Shown in pieces: positions 54,834 to 64,000 of a stretch of DNA of 64,000 nt (the stretch's first letter is position 1; every line of letters starts with the position of its first letter). Under the pieces are notes generated by a model. That model searched no databases, was not told the origin of the DNA, and saw only the letters and a list, made by a program, of their open reading frames with translations. Made by a program: the position numbers and the translations under genes. Origin of the DNA: Sepioteuthis lessoniana (lineage: Eukaryota; Mollusca; Cephalopoda; Myopsida; Loliginidae); contig CAUZXS010004338.1 in NCBI GenBank assembly GCA_963585895.1, forward strand, positions 12,501 through 76,500. The letters run 5' to 3'.

Positions 54834-57800
54834 ATTTGCTTCTTCCACAAGATTTTGATTTTTCAAAAACTTTACAGTGAAATTTATGTAAAACTAAAAT
54901 ACTATTTTAGGTTAGTGTAAATCTACGATGAAACATGAAATAAAAACAAATGTAATATTTTTTTTATTACAAAATGAATGAACATGATATATAATTATAA
55001 TTAAATTCTAAATATTTCCCTCAATATTTTTTATACTGTAAAAACGCTGTAAATTTGAATGAAATTAAATCGGTTATTTCTTTCCGTGTCTTAAGTTTTT
55101 AAATGTATGAAAAAAAAAAAAAGTTTAATTGTCAATGAGTTAACTTTTTTCTGTTTAAAGTTCAATATTTTATATTTTTTGATTAAAATTTCATTTAATG
55201 TTCCTAAAGTTATGCTTCAAAAAACATTTTTTTACACTCAGTATGATTCTATTTTGACCACACTTTGTAATTGAGAGAACTGTAATGATTCATCTAAATT
55301 TTTTAGATCAATTTTGATCATTTTAACATTTAGAGTATTCAGACTATTGTCTTCATCTTTATTGCTATATTCACAACTGGCAACCTCCTGATGATTTCCC
55401 TTAGAAGTTCATTAACCAAACAACTATATGCATTATGCTACGTGTCTTGTTGGAGGTTACAGGTTTAATCCTAACTACAGGTAAAAATAACAAGGAATAC
55501 TTACTATAGTTTACCACTTGTACCTGGTTATGGTTAACAGAATGAGAACAATCTACCCCTGTGGATTAAATAAAGGGTTCAGTTCAAAGTTGTGTAGGAT
55601 CCAGGGTTCAACAAGAAACACCTGAAGGCCAAAGGATCCATCAGCTGAAACAATATAACAATAAAGATGAAGAAGATAGTCTAAATACTCTAAATGTAAT
55701 GATTTACTTAAATTAAAGAAAAAGAAAAAAAATGACTCATGAATAATATCAAATAGAGTTAATATCTACTTTTTCAAAAATGTTTTTCTACACTTATTTT
55801 AGTTCTTTTGAAATTTATTAAAAATAAATTACCATTATCATTTCAAAAAGTAATATTCATATTTTTATCCAATATAGTTGTTATTCATAAAGAACAAATG
55901 CATTCAGGATTTTTTTTATTAGTTGTTTTTCTTTAAGATAAAAGAAAATATTAATGTTTGATACAATGTCATATACTTATCACAAAATTAATGAAAACTC
56001 AATTTAAGAATGTTTTTATGTAAATTTGATATGATATAATAAAATCTAATAAGTTTAATCAAACCAAAGTCATTTTTCCAGGTTCATCTAAGTATTTATT
56101 TATTCACACAAGTTGTGTATAAAACTAATTTTTGACACAAGATGGCTGAGATTAAAGTGCACTGCAGTGGATTGCCCTACCAAAAGTCATTGCCTCAAAA
56201 ATAGCTAAAGCCCTCTCTCTTGGAATTCACCTTGCAGGGTACCTCAGGCACTGGGTAAAAACCCCAGTCCTCTCCTTTAAATAAAAGAGGAAGTGTTGCC
56301 TAGAGGAGTAGCACTTTGGGAAAGACCCAAGCAATTGCTAATCTTATGTTGACAAGTTGTAGAAATTTTGATATTCAACTTGATTTTCAAAAAATACATA
56401 TATAGGTTTTGGGGTATATCGTTAACAAGTTTGCAAAATATTACAAGTCAATTTAAAGTGAATCCTCAGGGTTTAAGACAACCCTCTAAAATTCCTTGAA
56501 CTAACTTGTATGGGGGAGGAGGCCAAAGTTGGGATAAAAAAGTATAATTAATTAACCCCTAAATTGAAGCAGTAAAAGAAATAATTGTGCTTCGGAAGCT
56601 TAATCTAGCATTTCAGATGTTACCTAGTTTCCAGCAATACCCCAGAAGTGTTGTCTTTGCTTGTAAAACAAATTACAGAAACCAGCAAAAAACTGTGAGA
56701 TGAATAAAATATCAGTTTATTGTTTTCCAAAAGACAAAGATAAGAGAAAGCGATAGAGAAAATCAGATCCAAATGCCAATCTGAATGTTAGAAACAATAC
56801 AGTTACTTGTCAACTACATAAGCTTTCAAAATTTGATACCATACCCCAAAAATCCACTATCTGTATGGTTAGGTGTGCCAAGAAGTCAAATACCAACATC
56901 CTCTGCTATTCAATGGGATATCAAAAATACCTCCAGTACTGCACAAAATAAAATTGATGATGAAATGAATGATTTTTTTTAAAATTAGATAAGGCTATGA
57001 AAATTTGAAAAAGTCTCATCAACAACAACAAAGACTGTGTTCAGTTGTAGCATTTTTGGATGAAAATATTTTAACTGTTCAGTCATCAAAAGTTAAAGTT
57101 CCTTCTGATCACAATAGTCAATGATTATATTTTGTTTCACGCTTTTCCATACAATAAAGGAAAAGGTGAGATATAAAGCATTAAGTAACATTTTTATACT
57201 TATTTCTGAGTTTACATTTTTTTTTAAGAAAATTGAGATTGAAGAAAAGATTGAGGAAAAGCATGCTCATATTTTTAAAAATATAGTTTTAAAGAACTTT
57301 TGCAAACATTACACTCTCAGATCTGACAAAGAATCTGCTTTAAAGGTTTTGAAACTTTCCTAAAATGATTGTTTTATCTTTATATTTTTGAGATGACTGA
57401 TTGTAATATATACACACATTTTGGCTGATGTCCTCCAACCTTCTTCAAGTACTGTTTGTTGAACCTGGTAACTTCAATGAAAATTTGAACCCCTCTTTTA
57501 TTCAATCCCTGGAGATGGAATAAAAGGGTTCTATGAGACCTGTAAATAGTGTGAATGTTTATTTCTACATTATGTGGATATCTTTTACCAGAAATTTTAA
57601 CTACCTCTTTGTTTTGTTTAATACTTATCAGTGTCAACAGCAAAAATACATATTTTTATTTAACTTTCAGCACATTTTATTATCCTCATATATGGGTCAA
57701 AATGTTACTCTAAGTACTTTCAAAAATAGTTAATTTTCTTCCAAAATCAAAAAAAAAAATTCAATAGGCCTCCAGTTGCACTATGAGCAGGCTTGGCACT

Positions 57801-59593
57801 ATAGTACACCATGATTAACCCCCTTTTCAAGTTACAGTGTCACAAGTCATTTTATTTTTTGGTTTTCCAAATGTTTTTTTTTTCTTTGTCTAAATATTTA
57901 AGCAATTAAGATTCTCTTAAGAGTACAATTCTTACCTTTTTAGTTAGTCTGCTTGCTTTCAGTTAACACCTTCCTCAAAATTCCAGTGTCACAGTAACCA
58001 AGATTACTGCTACCTTGGGTGCCATAAGAGAGGTGCCACAACAGGAAGATTTTTAACGGTTTTTCTCCTTTCATGTCAAGTTTTGGATCCTGTGCTTCCA
58101 AGTCGCCATAACTGTCCGACTTTTATATTGTATTTTCATGTTCTTCTATGTATGTTGCCTTTACATTTTATTCATATTTTTAAAAAGAGCGACCTAATAT
58201 GAAACTTTAGTTTTCCTCTTTTCTTTTAATTTCAAGATTCAAATATAATCGGTAAAATTTAAAGTTATTTTTTTTTTAAATTTTTTTACAATTTACCATT
58301 TTTCAAATTAAGAACTTTCCATCCTACCCCTCACATTTAAAAAAAATTGTCATTGTTTAAAAATGTTAAAAATTAAGAAAAAATGATTAGAGAAAAATAA
58401 ATAAATTTCTGAAATTGGTAAATTAAGTTGGAAATAGACGTAAAGATTACTCCCCTTTATCATCTGACAAACACCGGCCATTGGGGGAGGGGTTGTTTTT
58501 TTGACGAAACCAATTTTTTAGGATGTATATTTTTTTTTTTTTATACCAACTCTTATTTGAAAATAATTTTTTTTTAAATAAATGACTAATCATGGGTTTA
58601 AAAGCAAAAATAAGTTAATTTCATCTAATTACAATATTCATTTTCTTCCACAAAATTTCATACTACCTTCAATTCTACAAAATAAAAGATAAAAAAGTAA
58701 ATGAAAAGTACCTTGCCAACATGCTTCAAATGTAAAATATATAAATGAATATTAATAGCAACTTTGATTTTGTTGGAATATCTGTTATCCTCCCTTTTTA
58801 CTACATGTCTTGCCCACCTCAATTTTTGTCTAAATCAATACTATACCTCTTAACTCAGAACCAAGTTCAACTCTTTCAATCTCTCAGTCATTCTTAACAT
58901 TGCTCTCACTGTTGATATCTGTACGATTCCGAAGGTTTCAAATAATAAATAAAAAAAATAAAAAAACGCCTTAAAGAAAGGCAGCCATATTGATTTCTGG
59001 AATGGACGTCTCAGAATTTTCAGCGCGTAAAAGTTCATAAATAAACAATGACTGAAACTTATTTTGACCTGAATTGTGAATGAAAGTAATACATATCTAT
59101 TTATATATTTATTTTCAAACGTTATCTATTTTTTTTTTTTATGGAGGGATATTATAAATAAGTACCCATTTCCATGATATTTTTTTTGTTAAACACCCAT
59201 TTTTGGAATGCGATTCCCTTATTCAGTCAAACTTTTAATCAGATTTTGCTAAACAAAGATTCATAAATACAAATAAAATTACGTATAGTAATCGCTTTAT
59301 TTTTTTTTTTTACGAAAAAAAAAAAAAAAAAAAAAAAAAAGAGACGAGTCCAGCATTAACAGGAACCCATGTTCCCGTAACAAGGAAAAAATATAAACAT
59401 GTGTTAAAGAAATATAAAAGAAAAAAATTAGAAAATAAAAATAAGGCATAGATTTTCTTGATACAAATGAGAACAAAAACAAATACATTTACATACCCAA
59501 ATGTACCTTGTCCAATTTTGGCAAGTTTCTCAAATTTACTAACATCATCGCAATAGGGATATTCCAAATCATCATACTTATTATTGTTGATAG
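48604..59593 (-). CDS. CDK9: CDK9, kinase subunit of P-TEFb (exons joined; first exon not found)
   Basis: CDK9 with cyclin T forms P-TEFb, which phosphorylates RNA polymerase II and its negative elongation factors in the nucleus to release paused transcription. Four coding exons are supported on the minus strand: 59593-59497, 50766-50685, 50244-50154 and 49439-48604. All junctions have GT/AG and matching phase. They give about 368 residues, against 372 in human CDK9. Visible features are the GQGTFG loop, VALKK lysine, PITALRE helix, HRDMKAAN catalytic loop, DFGLARAF, and the activation segment NRYTNRVVTLWYRPPE. The segment between ARAF and NRYT is shorter than in human. No start codon is in frame in the first exon, so an upstream exon is missing. 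Introns are 8.7 kb, 440 bp and 714 bp. Confidence 0.95.
50154..50244 (-). CDS. CDK9: CDK9 exon with the PITALRE helix
   Basis: The acceptor is CTTTTCAG/TTCCC and the donor is ACTAGGG/GTAATT; 91 bases. It encodes FPITALREIKILQLLKNENI then INLIEICRTR. PITALRE is the signature helix that gave this kinase its old name. Confidence 0.95.
50685..50766 (-). CDS. CDK9: CDK9 exon with the ATP-binding lysine
   Basis: The acceptor is TTATTCAG/TGAGG and the donor is GAAGGC/GTAAGT; 82 bases. It encodes EVFKARCKKTKKLVALKKVL then MENEKEG. The second-to-last lysine pair, VALKK, holds the ATP-contacting lysine. Confidence 0.95.
54797..54831. repeat. Poly(A) tract
   Basis: A run of 35 A residues. Confidence 0.95.
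56785..57363 (+). pseudogene. P/THAP9-like transposase C-terminal scrap in the CDK9 intron
   Basis: The end of the 57121-57363 frame reads IVLKNFCKHYTLRSDKESAL then KVLKLS and a stop, wording I associate with the extreme C terminus of THAP/P-type transposases. The 56785-56982 frame and the stretch between are less certain. It lies antisense to CDK9. Confidence 0.4.
59497..59593 (-). CDS. CDK9: CDK9 exon with the glycine-rich loop
   Basis: The acceptor is CCCCTACAG/CT and the donor is TTTGG/GTATGT. The exon encodes INNNKYDDLEYPYCDDVSKF then EKLAKIGQGTFG (the last codon is split). The frame upstream reaches a stop at 59634-59636 without an ATG, so translation must start in another exon with a 1-nt phase. 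Confidence 0.92.
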
Positions 59594-59715
59594 CTGTAGG
59601 GGTAGAAGCAGTCGCCAGGGTGGATGTTTTATTTTATTTTTACGGGATATCAACCCGTAAAATTCACAAGAAAAATAATTATTTAAGTTAAAAAAAAAAA
59701 AAATTAATCCTTTAC

Positions 59716-59750
59716 CTATCGACCGAGCACAATGGTTGACTTCGTCCTCT
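59716..59750 (-). other. Possible small upstream CDK9 exon
   Basis: GAGAGGACGAAGTC...TCGATAG is followed by GTAAAG, a good donor, and preceded by TTGTCTTTAG, a possible acceptor. Its phase fits exon 59593-59497 exactly (ATA G/CT). No in-frame ATG lies between it and a stop at 59795-59797. It may be a small internal exon, 5' UTR, or chance. Confidence 0.3.
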
Positions 59751-59797
59751 CCTAAAGACAACGGAAGTGTATCCGCACGGAATGGTATAGATTTTTA

Positions 59798-60340
59798 AAA
59801 ATGGAAATAAGCATTTATGAAATTGCTCAACTTTTATGCAGTTATATAAAAATAAAAATAAATAAAAATTTCTAAATAAATTTCTAAATTAACAGTCAAA
59901 ACTATAGCTGTCCTGCACTAAATTGGAAACGATGAAAGAGCGGGAAGCAAGCTAGACTAGAAAACCATTACTAGTGAGTTCGAGTCTCAATGTGTGCCCA
60001 TACATGTAGTTTTATACAACTAAGCTAAGTTTTGTAAATAAAATTAGGAAAAGATGATTAGCCGCTATAATGCTGGCATTCTCCAAAAATCATTATTTTA
60101 GAGTAGATGTTTACAATGAAAGTAGGGGAAAAAAGGTTTTTTCTCAAAAGTATAAAGAATCTTGCAGCGAATTATTAATAAAGATAAGATTTTTCAAAAA
60201 AGTCTCCGTAAATCAACAAGTGAAATCAGTTTCGTCATCGTTGCCTCTTCCTTCCTTCCGATCCGGAGGTGGTATTTGTTCGTCTCCCCACCAAGAGAAA
60301 GTGTAGTATATGACCGTTTTTAACGTTGGGGGTCGGGCAC
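59798..60340. other. Sequence upstream of CDK9 without a recognised gene
   Basis: AT-rich DNA. The 78-aa frame at 60070-60306 has no recognised features. The true CDK9 first exon and promoter may lie here or further right. Confidence 0.35.
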
Positions 60341-60374
60341 GAGCCAAAGCTCAAATGAATAACTGGTTGCAAAA

Positions 60375-60570
60375 ATGCCTTTTTTAATGCCGACAGGCAT
60401 TAAAAAAAAAAAAAAAAAAAAAAAGAGGGGGCTCAGGCACCCAGCGATAAGCCTTACACTGGCAAAGCAAGTAAAAGCCTGGGGGGTACGGCCCCCTGTG
60501 GCCAAGCGAGTTATTGGTCTTAACCGCCGGACACGTGTGCTAGAGTTATGTCTGATAGATCTGATTTATC
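60375..60570 (+). repeat. GC-rich repeat family, copy A
   Basis: CATT(A)n is followed by GGGGGCTCAGGCACCCAGCGATAAGCCTTACACTGGC-type sequence and GCCTGGGGGGTACGGCCCCC. This aligns with copies B (61700-61880) and C (63670-63800): A run, CTCGGGC, GATAAACCTAGC, AGAGCCTGG, CGGCCCCCT. Confidence 0.6.
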
Positions 60571-61204
60571 GAACAATAAGTGATTTCAATCAACAGGCCA
60601 GAAGAGCACTTATCGGATGTTGCCGGAGCCAAGATTCTTTCCAAAATGATAAAAAAAAAAAGCGTCTCCGAGTATAGGCTTTGCGCACGGTAAAATGTTG
60701 ATAGAATTTCTCATGAAAATTAGTTTTTCGACCACTTTCGCAGAAAAAAAACTATATGAAAGATCAAAAGTTGATCAGAGAACTATGTAAGACCAGATTC
60801 TTTCGAAGTCCAGTCCGACCGCAACACCTGTAACATCAAACTTATCTGAAACTTTTACTGCGGTCCGTTGATTGAAGCCGCATGATCTAAGAGTCACCAC
60901 CCCATCTACATTCCACTGTTTCAACGCCGACGTTTCTCCTATCGACAAATTTTGGTTAAACGCGCAAGTCTGACTCACCCCTACCAACGCAAATATTGGA
61001 ACATTTTTATTTCGATTCCACTAAAATTCAACACGTCAAATTTCCTAAAAATTTACTCATTCTTATCGATACAACTACGAATATTTTCCTTCAATTTTAC
61101 ACTTTCCTTTTCAACAATTGTTTGAACTTATTTTTCGAGTTAATACGATTGTTAAATTTTTTCACTTGTTTGATTTGCAACTGTGTTTTTGTCCTTCGTA
61201 ACCG

Positions 61205-61600
61205 TACGCTTGATATAGCACTAGGCTTTCCTGGCACGCATGTCAGGCGATGTTAACCGACGTGAACAAGACCACGCGACCAAACCACAGAAACAGATCC
61301 GCGCAAGGAGAAACACGACCAGAATCAGACTCGAATTGAAAGTCATTGGTATTTATTTGGCATCCCACCATACCAAAGTTTGGCACGAGGCCTTTCTAAC
61401 GTGGGACCGGGCACAGGGCCGCAGACCAGACACACCCAGCGGCTTCAACAGTGCTTTGATCCCGGTCGGCATTCCTTTTAAAAGAAGTACCTCTAGCGAG
61501 AAGCCGAGCCCTGCCGAAGCAGATGAGAGCACCCGAGTCTCAAGGAGCATGGGACCAAGCCACATCGAACCGTGCAACGAGACCAGAGTGTAACGCGATT
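61205..61600 (+). repeat. GC-rich repeat family, copy D
   Basis: CTGGCACGCATGTCAGGCGATGTTAACCGACGTGA aligns with 61873-61906 of copy B and 63815-63842 of copy C. It continues with an extra GC-rich segment ending ACAAGTTTCG near 61610. The open frames 61240-61593 and 61353-61655 (minus) overlap it and are likely repeat-derived. Confidence 0.55.
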
Positions 61601-61639
61601 CACAAGTTTCGTTGTATTTGTCGCAGGTCCCACCAACTG

Positions 61640-61970
61640 GACGAGTGTAGCACAAGGCCTTTAATGTAGGTTAAAGCGTAAGGCCGTCGCCCAGATACGC
61701 TTGGCGGCTCCAAAAGTGCCTCAGGCCCTGTCGGCATTCCTGAGGAAAAAAAGCGCCTCGGGCGCCAAGCAATAAACCTAGCCTCTCCGGAGAGAGTTAG
61801 AGCCTGGTGCGCGGGCCCCCTTAGGCTCGAGGAGATACGGTGTTAGCGCGTGTGACATGGATGCCGGCTTCCTGGTACCCATGTCATGCGGCTTTAACCG
61901 ACGTGACGAAGACAAACCAAACAAATCGTGCGCCGGGGAACCTAGCTGCAGTTTGACTCGATTTATACGT
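61640..61970 (+). repeat. GC-rich repeat family, copy B
   Basis: This is the most complete copy. The order is ACAAGGCCTTTAATG, GGCCGTCGCC, CTGTCGGCATTCC, an A run, GCGCCTCGGGC, AATAAACCTAGCCTCTCCGG, AGAGCCTGG, GGGCCCCCTTAGGCTCGAGG, then ACCCATGTCATGCGGCTTTA and ACCGACGTGACG. The segment CTAGCCTCTCCGGAGAGAGTTAG can fold back on itself. Confidence 0.6.
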
Positions 61971-62600
61971 CAAGGTGGTACTAGTAGAATTTTTTTTTTT
62001 TTTTTTTTTTTAATGTATTATGTAGAGCCCAATACTCACTTATGCAAAATACTGGTCTTTTGCATAAGCAGAATTTCGGCACCACTCTGCCATCATGAGG
62101 ATCAGGTTTTCGTAAGCGGACGTCTCAGGTTCGCGCTGGCCATCTCCTTCAGCACACCAACCGTAGTCTTTTTGACCGACGAGGACGCCCATTCTCACTA
62201 ATGGCACCCGGTGGTTCACTCTGCCTTTCACTCCCTCCACATATCTACAACAATAACAGCATATCTTAAAAACAACTAAAAGCTTTCCGATCTTGACAAT
62301 AATTAATTTTATTGCAGTTTCTCTTGGCCGATTCGGATAAAATTTTCTATATAGCCAGATAATTCTTTTATTCAATGATTAAGTTTTCCGGAAACTTATT
62401 TCTATAAAACTAAAGCATGCAAATGTTTCAAGTTTTATCTTATTTCTATTTATTTAAAAGAAATTTCAGAATGTTGAATTGTGATTAACTTAAAAAAAAA
62501 AAGTTATCTAAAAAATTACTGTTTGCTGAAGATAGTGATTTTTGTCCCAAAAGTTAGGTAGGTTTAAAAACCAAATTGGAAGGTTCAAGGGCAAGAGCTA

Positions 62601-62846
62601 ATGGTTTGGTTTGGTTTCTTTGTTCTAATGGCATATCAACTCTTTTAGGTTATTTAATGCCAAAGCCATTCTCCTAGAAGAACAGTAGTGGTACTATTTA
62701 ACCCATAGCTGGGAGGATAAGGGGGTTCATACCTTTCCCAAGGGTATTTGCCCGAAAGTGAACGTAATAGCGTGACTGGAGTACGAACTCTCGTACTACA
62801 ATTCCGCAGTCCATCGCTTTAACCATTACACCACGAAGACACCCCC
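62601..62846 (-). mobile_element. tRNA-Gln-like SINE with 11-bp duplication and LINE-type tail
   Basis: The minus strand starts GGGGGTGTCTTCGTGGTGTA, ATGGTTAAAGCG (tRNA-Gln-like A box) and has a B-box-like GAGTTCGTACTCC. The body contains AATACCCTTGGGAAAGGTAT, shared with 24344-24628. It ends GGCTTTGGCATTAAATAACC ... GTTGATATGCCATTAGAAC, the tail of the RNase H LINE. GGCAAGAGCTA flanks both sides (62590-62600 and 62847-62857). Confidence 0.88.
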
Positions 62847-62986
62847 GGCAAGAGCTATGTGCACACAGGCAAATGACTTCCACAAAAATTCTGATTTGGT
62901 CCTTATTTTGGCCAACTCTACGTGAAACCGTTAAATTCCAATATGAAATAAATTTTTATTATTGAATTTAAAAAATTCTTATTATT

Positions 62987-63128
62987 AATTTCTAACGTGT
63001 ACATTCATACACATATTAACAAAGGGTTAAAAAGGTCAACAATTCCTACTTATATGCATATGTAAGTAGGAACTGTTGACTTTTGAACCCTTTTTTCTAA
63101 ACGGAGAACACATGTACACATAGAAATT
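62987..63128. mobile_element. Foldback (palindromic) element, about 142 bp
   Basis: AATTTCTAACGTGTACATTC at the left pairs with GTGTACA..TAGAAATT-type sequence at the right. The inner arms, AAAGGGTTAAAAAGGTCAAC and GTTGACTTTTGAACCCTTT, pair around a TATGCATA centre. There is no coding sequence. Confidence 0.65.
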
Positions 63129-63171
63129 CGAACGATATTCATTACCATTTCAGCTAACGTATTTGTATTAG

Positions 63172-63196
63172 ACACACACACACACACACACACACA
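63172..63196. repeat. (CA)n microsatellite
   Basis: About 12 CA units. Confidence 0.9.
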
Positions 63197-63589
63197 AATA
63201 CATAACCAACATATTCGAATATTTGCTACAGTTATAGACAAACGTATGTTTGCAAGAGACAACGGACGAGAGGATTGGTTTTAACTTAATTTATTTTTGA
63301 ATAGATAAAAGTCGGTATATTAGAAGAGATACAGGTTCTCTTCTTCCTCCAGATAAGGGTCAGAAGGTGAGTGGGTGTAAGTTGCCACCTAAGAACAACT
63401 TAAGTGGCTGGTTTGTTTGCTTGCGGCATAGTGATGTGACCTGGGTCTATAAACTATAAACGGTCTTGGTCTTGTGCTCGAACTACCGGGGACTTGGTTG
63501 TCTGGTGTGTTGATGGGATGTGGGTTGGTAGGGCGTTAGCGGTCTTTGATCTTGTCCGAAATGTGACGTGTGACAATTCTCTCTGATAG

Positions 63590-63930
63590 CAGTCCCGGGT
63601 GTCGACGGTATTTGTCGTGCACCCTACGTACAAGGCCTTTTTTAATGTGTGTACTAGGCGCAGGGCCGTAGTCAAACATTCCACAAAAATGCTTCGGGCC
63701 CCGTAGGCGATAAACCTAGCACCTCCGAGGAGGGTTAGAGCTTGGGAGACAGCCCTTTGAGGCTCGAGGAGTATGTCAGTGTCCGCCGCGTGACGTCAAC
63801 GCTGGACTTCTCGGCACCCACGTCAAGCAACCTCAACCGAGTAACCGCCGCCAGAGACAAGGCACACCCGACCAGATGCGCGCCGTCGAGCCACGGCCGG
63901 CCGAAGTGTGCCGTCCCGGGTGTCGACTGC
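63590..63930 (+). repeat. GC-rich repeat family, copy C
   Basis: TACAAGGCCTTTTTTAATGT, GCAGGGCCGT, AAATGCTTCGGGCCCCGTAG, GCGATAAACCTAGCACCTCC, GAGGAGGGTTAGAGCTTGGG, TTTGAGGCTCGAGGAGTATG and ACCCACGTCAAGCAACCTCA follow in the same order as copy B. It runs to near the window end. The 63454-63684 minus-strand frame overlaps it and is not supported as a gene. Confidence 0.6.
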
Positions 63931-64000
63931 TTTTGCGAACTTTTGTTGACCGTTTTATTACCATGTTTGGAATCGAATCGGCTCCGAAAAACTTTTGGGG

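Larger units (their letters stand above)
50767..59496 (-). other. Large CDK9 intron (8.7 kb)
   Basis: This is AT-rich with poly(A/T) tracts at 52080-52102, 54797-54831 and 59309-59340. It contains a plus-strand transposase scrap at 56785-57363 and an unexplained 105-aa open frame at 53836-54153, which shows no domain and is probably repeat-derived. A moderately GC-rich block at 56140-56345 may be a SINE. No other exon is evident. Confidence 0.6.

Noticed and set aside
59297-59567. Minus-strand frames extending the CDK9 glycine-loop exon past 59497
   Set aside because: They read through a clear GTATGT donor into poly(T)-derived phenylalanine runs, and the next exon joins in phase at 50766.
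61240-61655. 117-aa plus-strand and 100-aa minus-strand frames in a GC-rich segment
   Set aside because: They overlap on both strands in a repeat copy. GC-rich DNA has few stops, and no domain is visible.
62040-62375. 111-aa minus-strand frame as a gene
   Set aside because: No domain or start context; it spans a poly(T) tract flank and AT-rich DNA.
1-64000. CRISPR arrays, rRNA genes, prokaryotic operons or phage modules
   Set aside because: No spaced direct repeats, no rRNA motifs, no operon structure; introns, SINEs and telomere show a eukaryote.

Overview
The window looks like a chromosome end from an invertebrate animal. The first ~160 bases are telomeric repeats in the orientation expected of a left chromosome end (CCCTAA/CCCCAA, so TTAGGG/TTGGGG on the other strand). 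The only recognisable host gene is an intron-split CDK9 kinase on the minus strand. All other coding sequence is retrotransposon or DNA-transposon material, nearly all of it broken. The tRNA-Gln-like SINEs, the RTE, Tx1-like and RNase H-bearing LINEs, and the protostome-like CDK9 wording suggest a protostome or lophotrochozoan. I cannot name the species.

Layout. 1-161: telomere. 162-4966: Tx1-like LINE copy 1, broken inside ORF1 and joined to the telomere. 4979-11332: a longer second copy of the same LINE. 11333-15515: minus-strand Ty3/Gypsy-type element (LTR1), whose 3' LTR is cut by the LINE insertion. 15521-15715: RTE LINE fragment. 15720-17480: Penelope-like reverse transcriptase relic split by a ~720-bp inverted-repeat element. 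18440-22750: a third, diverged Tx1-like LINE. 22750-26480: a second, decayed Gypsy element on the minus strand, carrying a SINE with clear target-site duplications. 26480-30340: mostly AT-rich sequence with a P/THAP-like transposase scrap and degenerate tandem repeats. 30345-38266: a Gypsy element related to LTR1, with both LTRs and a 5-bp duplication. A minus-strand LINE with RNase H has inserted into its integrase, and a solo-LTR-like element has inserted into that LINE. 38272-48603: AT-rich DNA with a SINE, an RTE LINE, a decayed P/THAP-like transposase and a minisatellite. 48604-59593: CDK9, four coding exons with an 8.7-kb intron. 59600-64000: AT-rich DNA with GC-rich repeat copies, a foldback element and a SINE.

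Most interesting results. (a) Both related Gypsy elements carry the same 12-nt block, AGCTATTTCGGC, directly against the 5' LTR. It is the exact reverse complement of nucleotides 1-12 of animal tRNA-Phe. This suggests priming from the 5' end of a tRNA, not from its CCA end. (b) Two consecutive Tx1-like LINE copies end at the same 12-nt sequence, TCTCTTCGACAA. It is native to the LTR of LTR1, which suggests target-specific insertion into another retrotransposon. (c) The 3' tail of the RNase H LINE is also the tail of tRNA-derived SINEs in the window, pointing to a LINE/SINE partnership.
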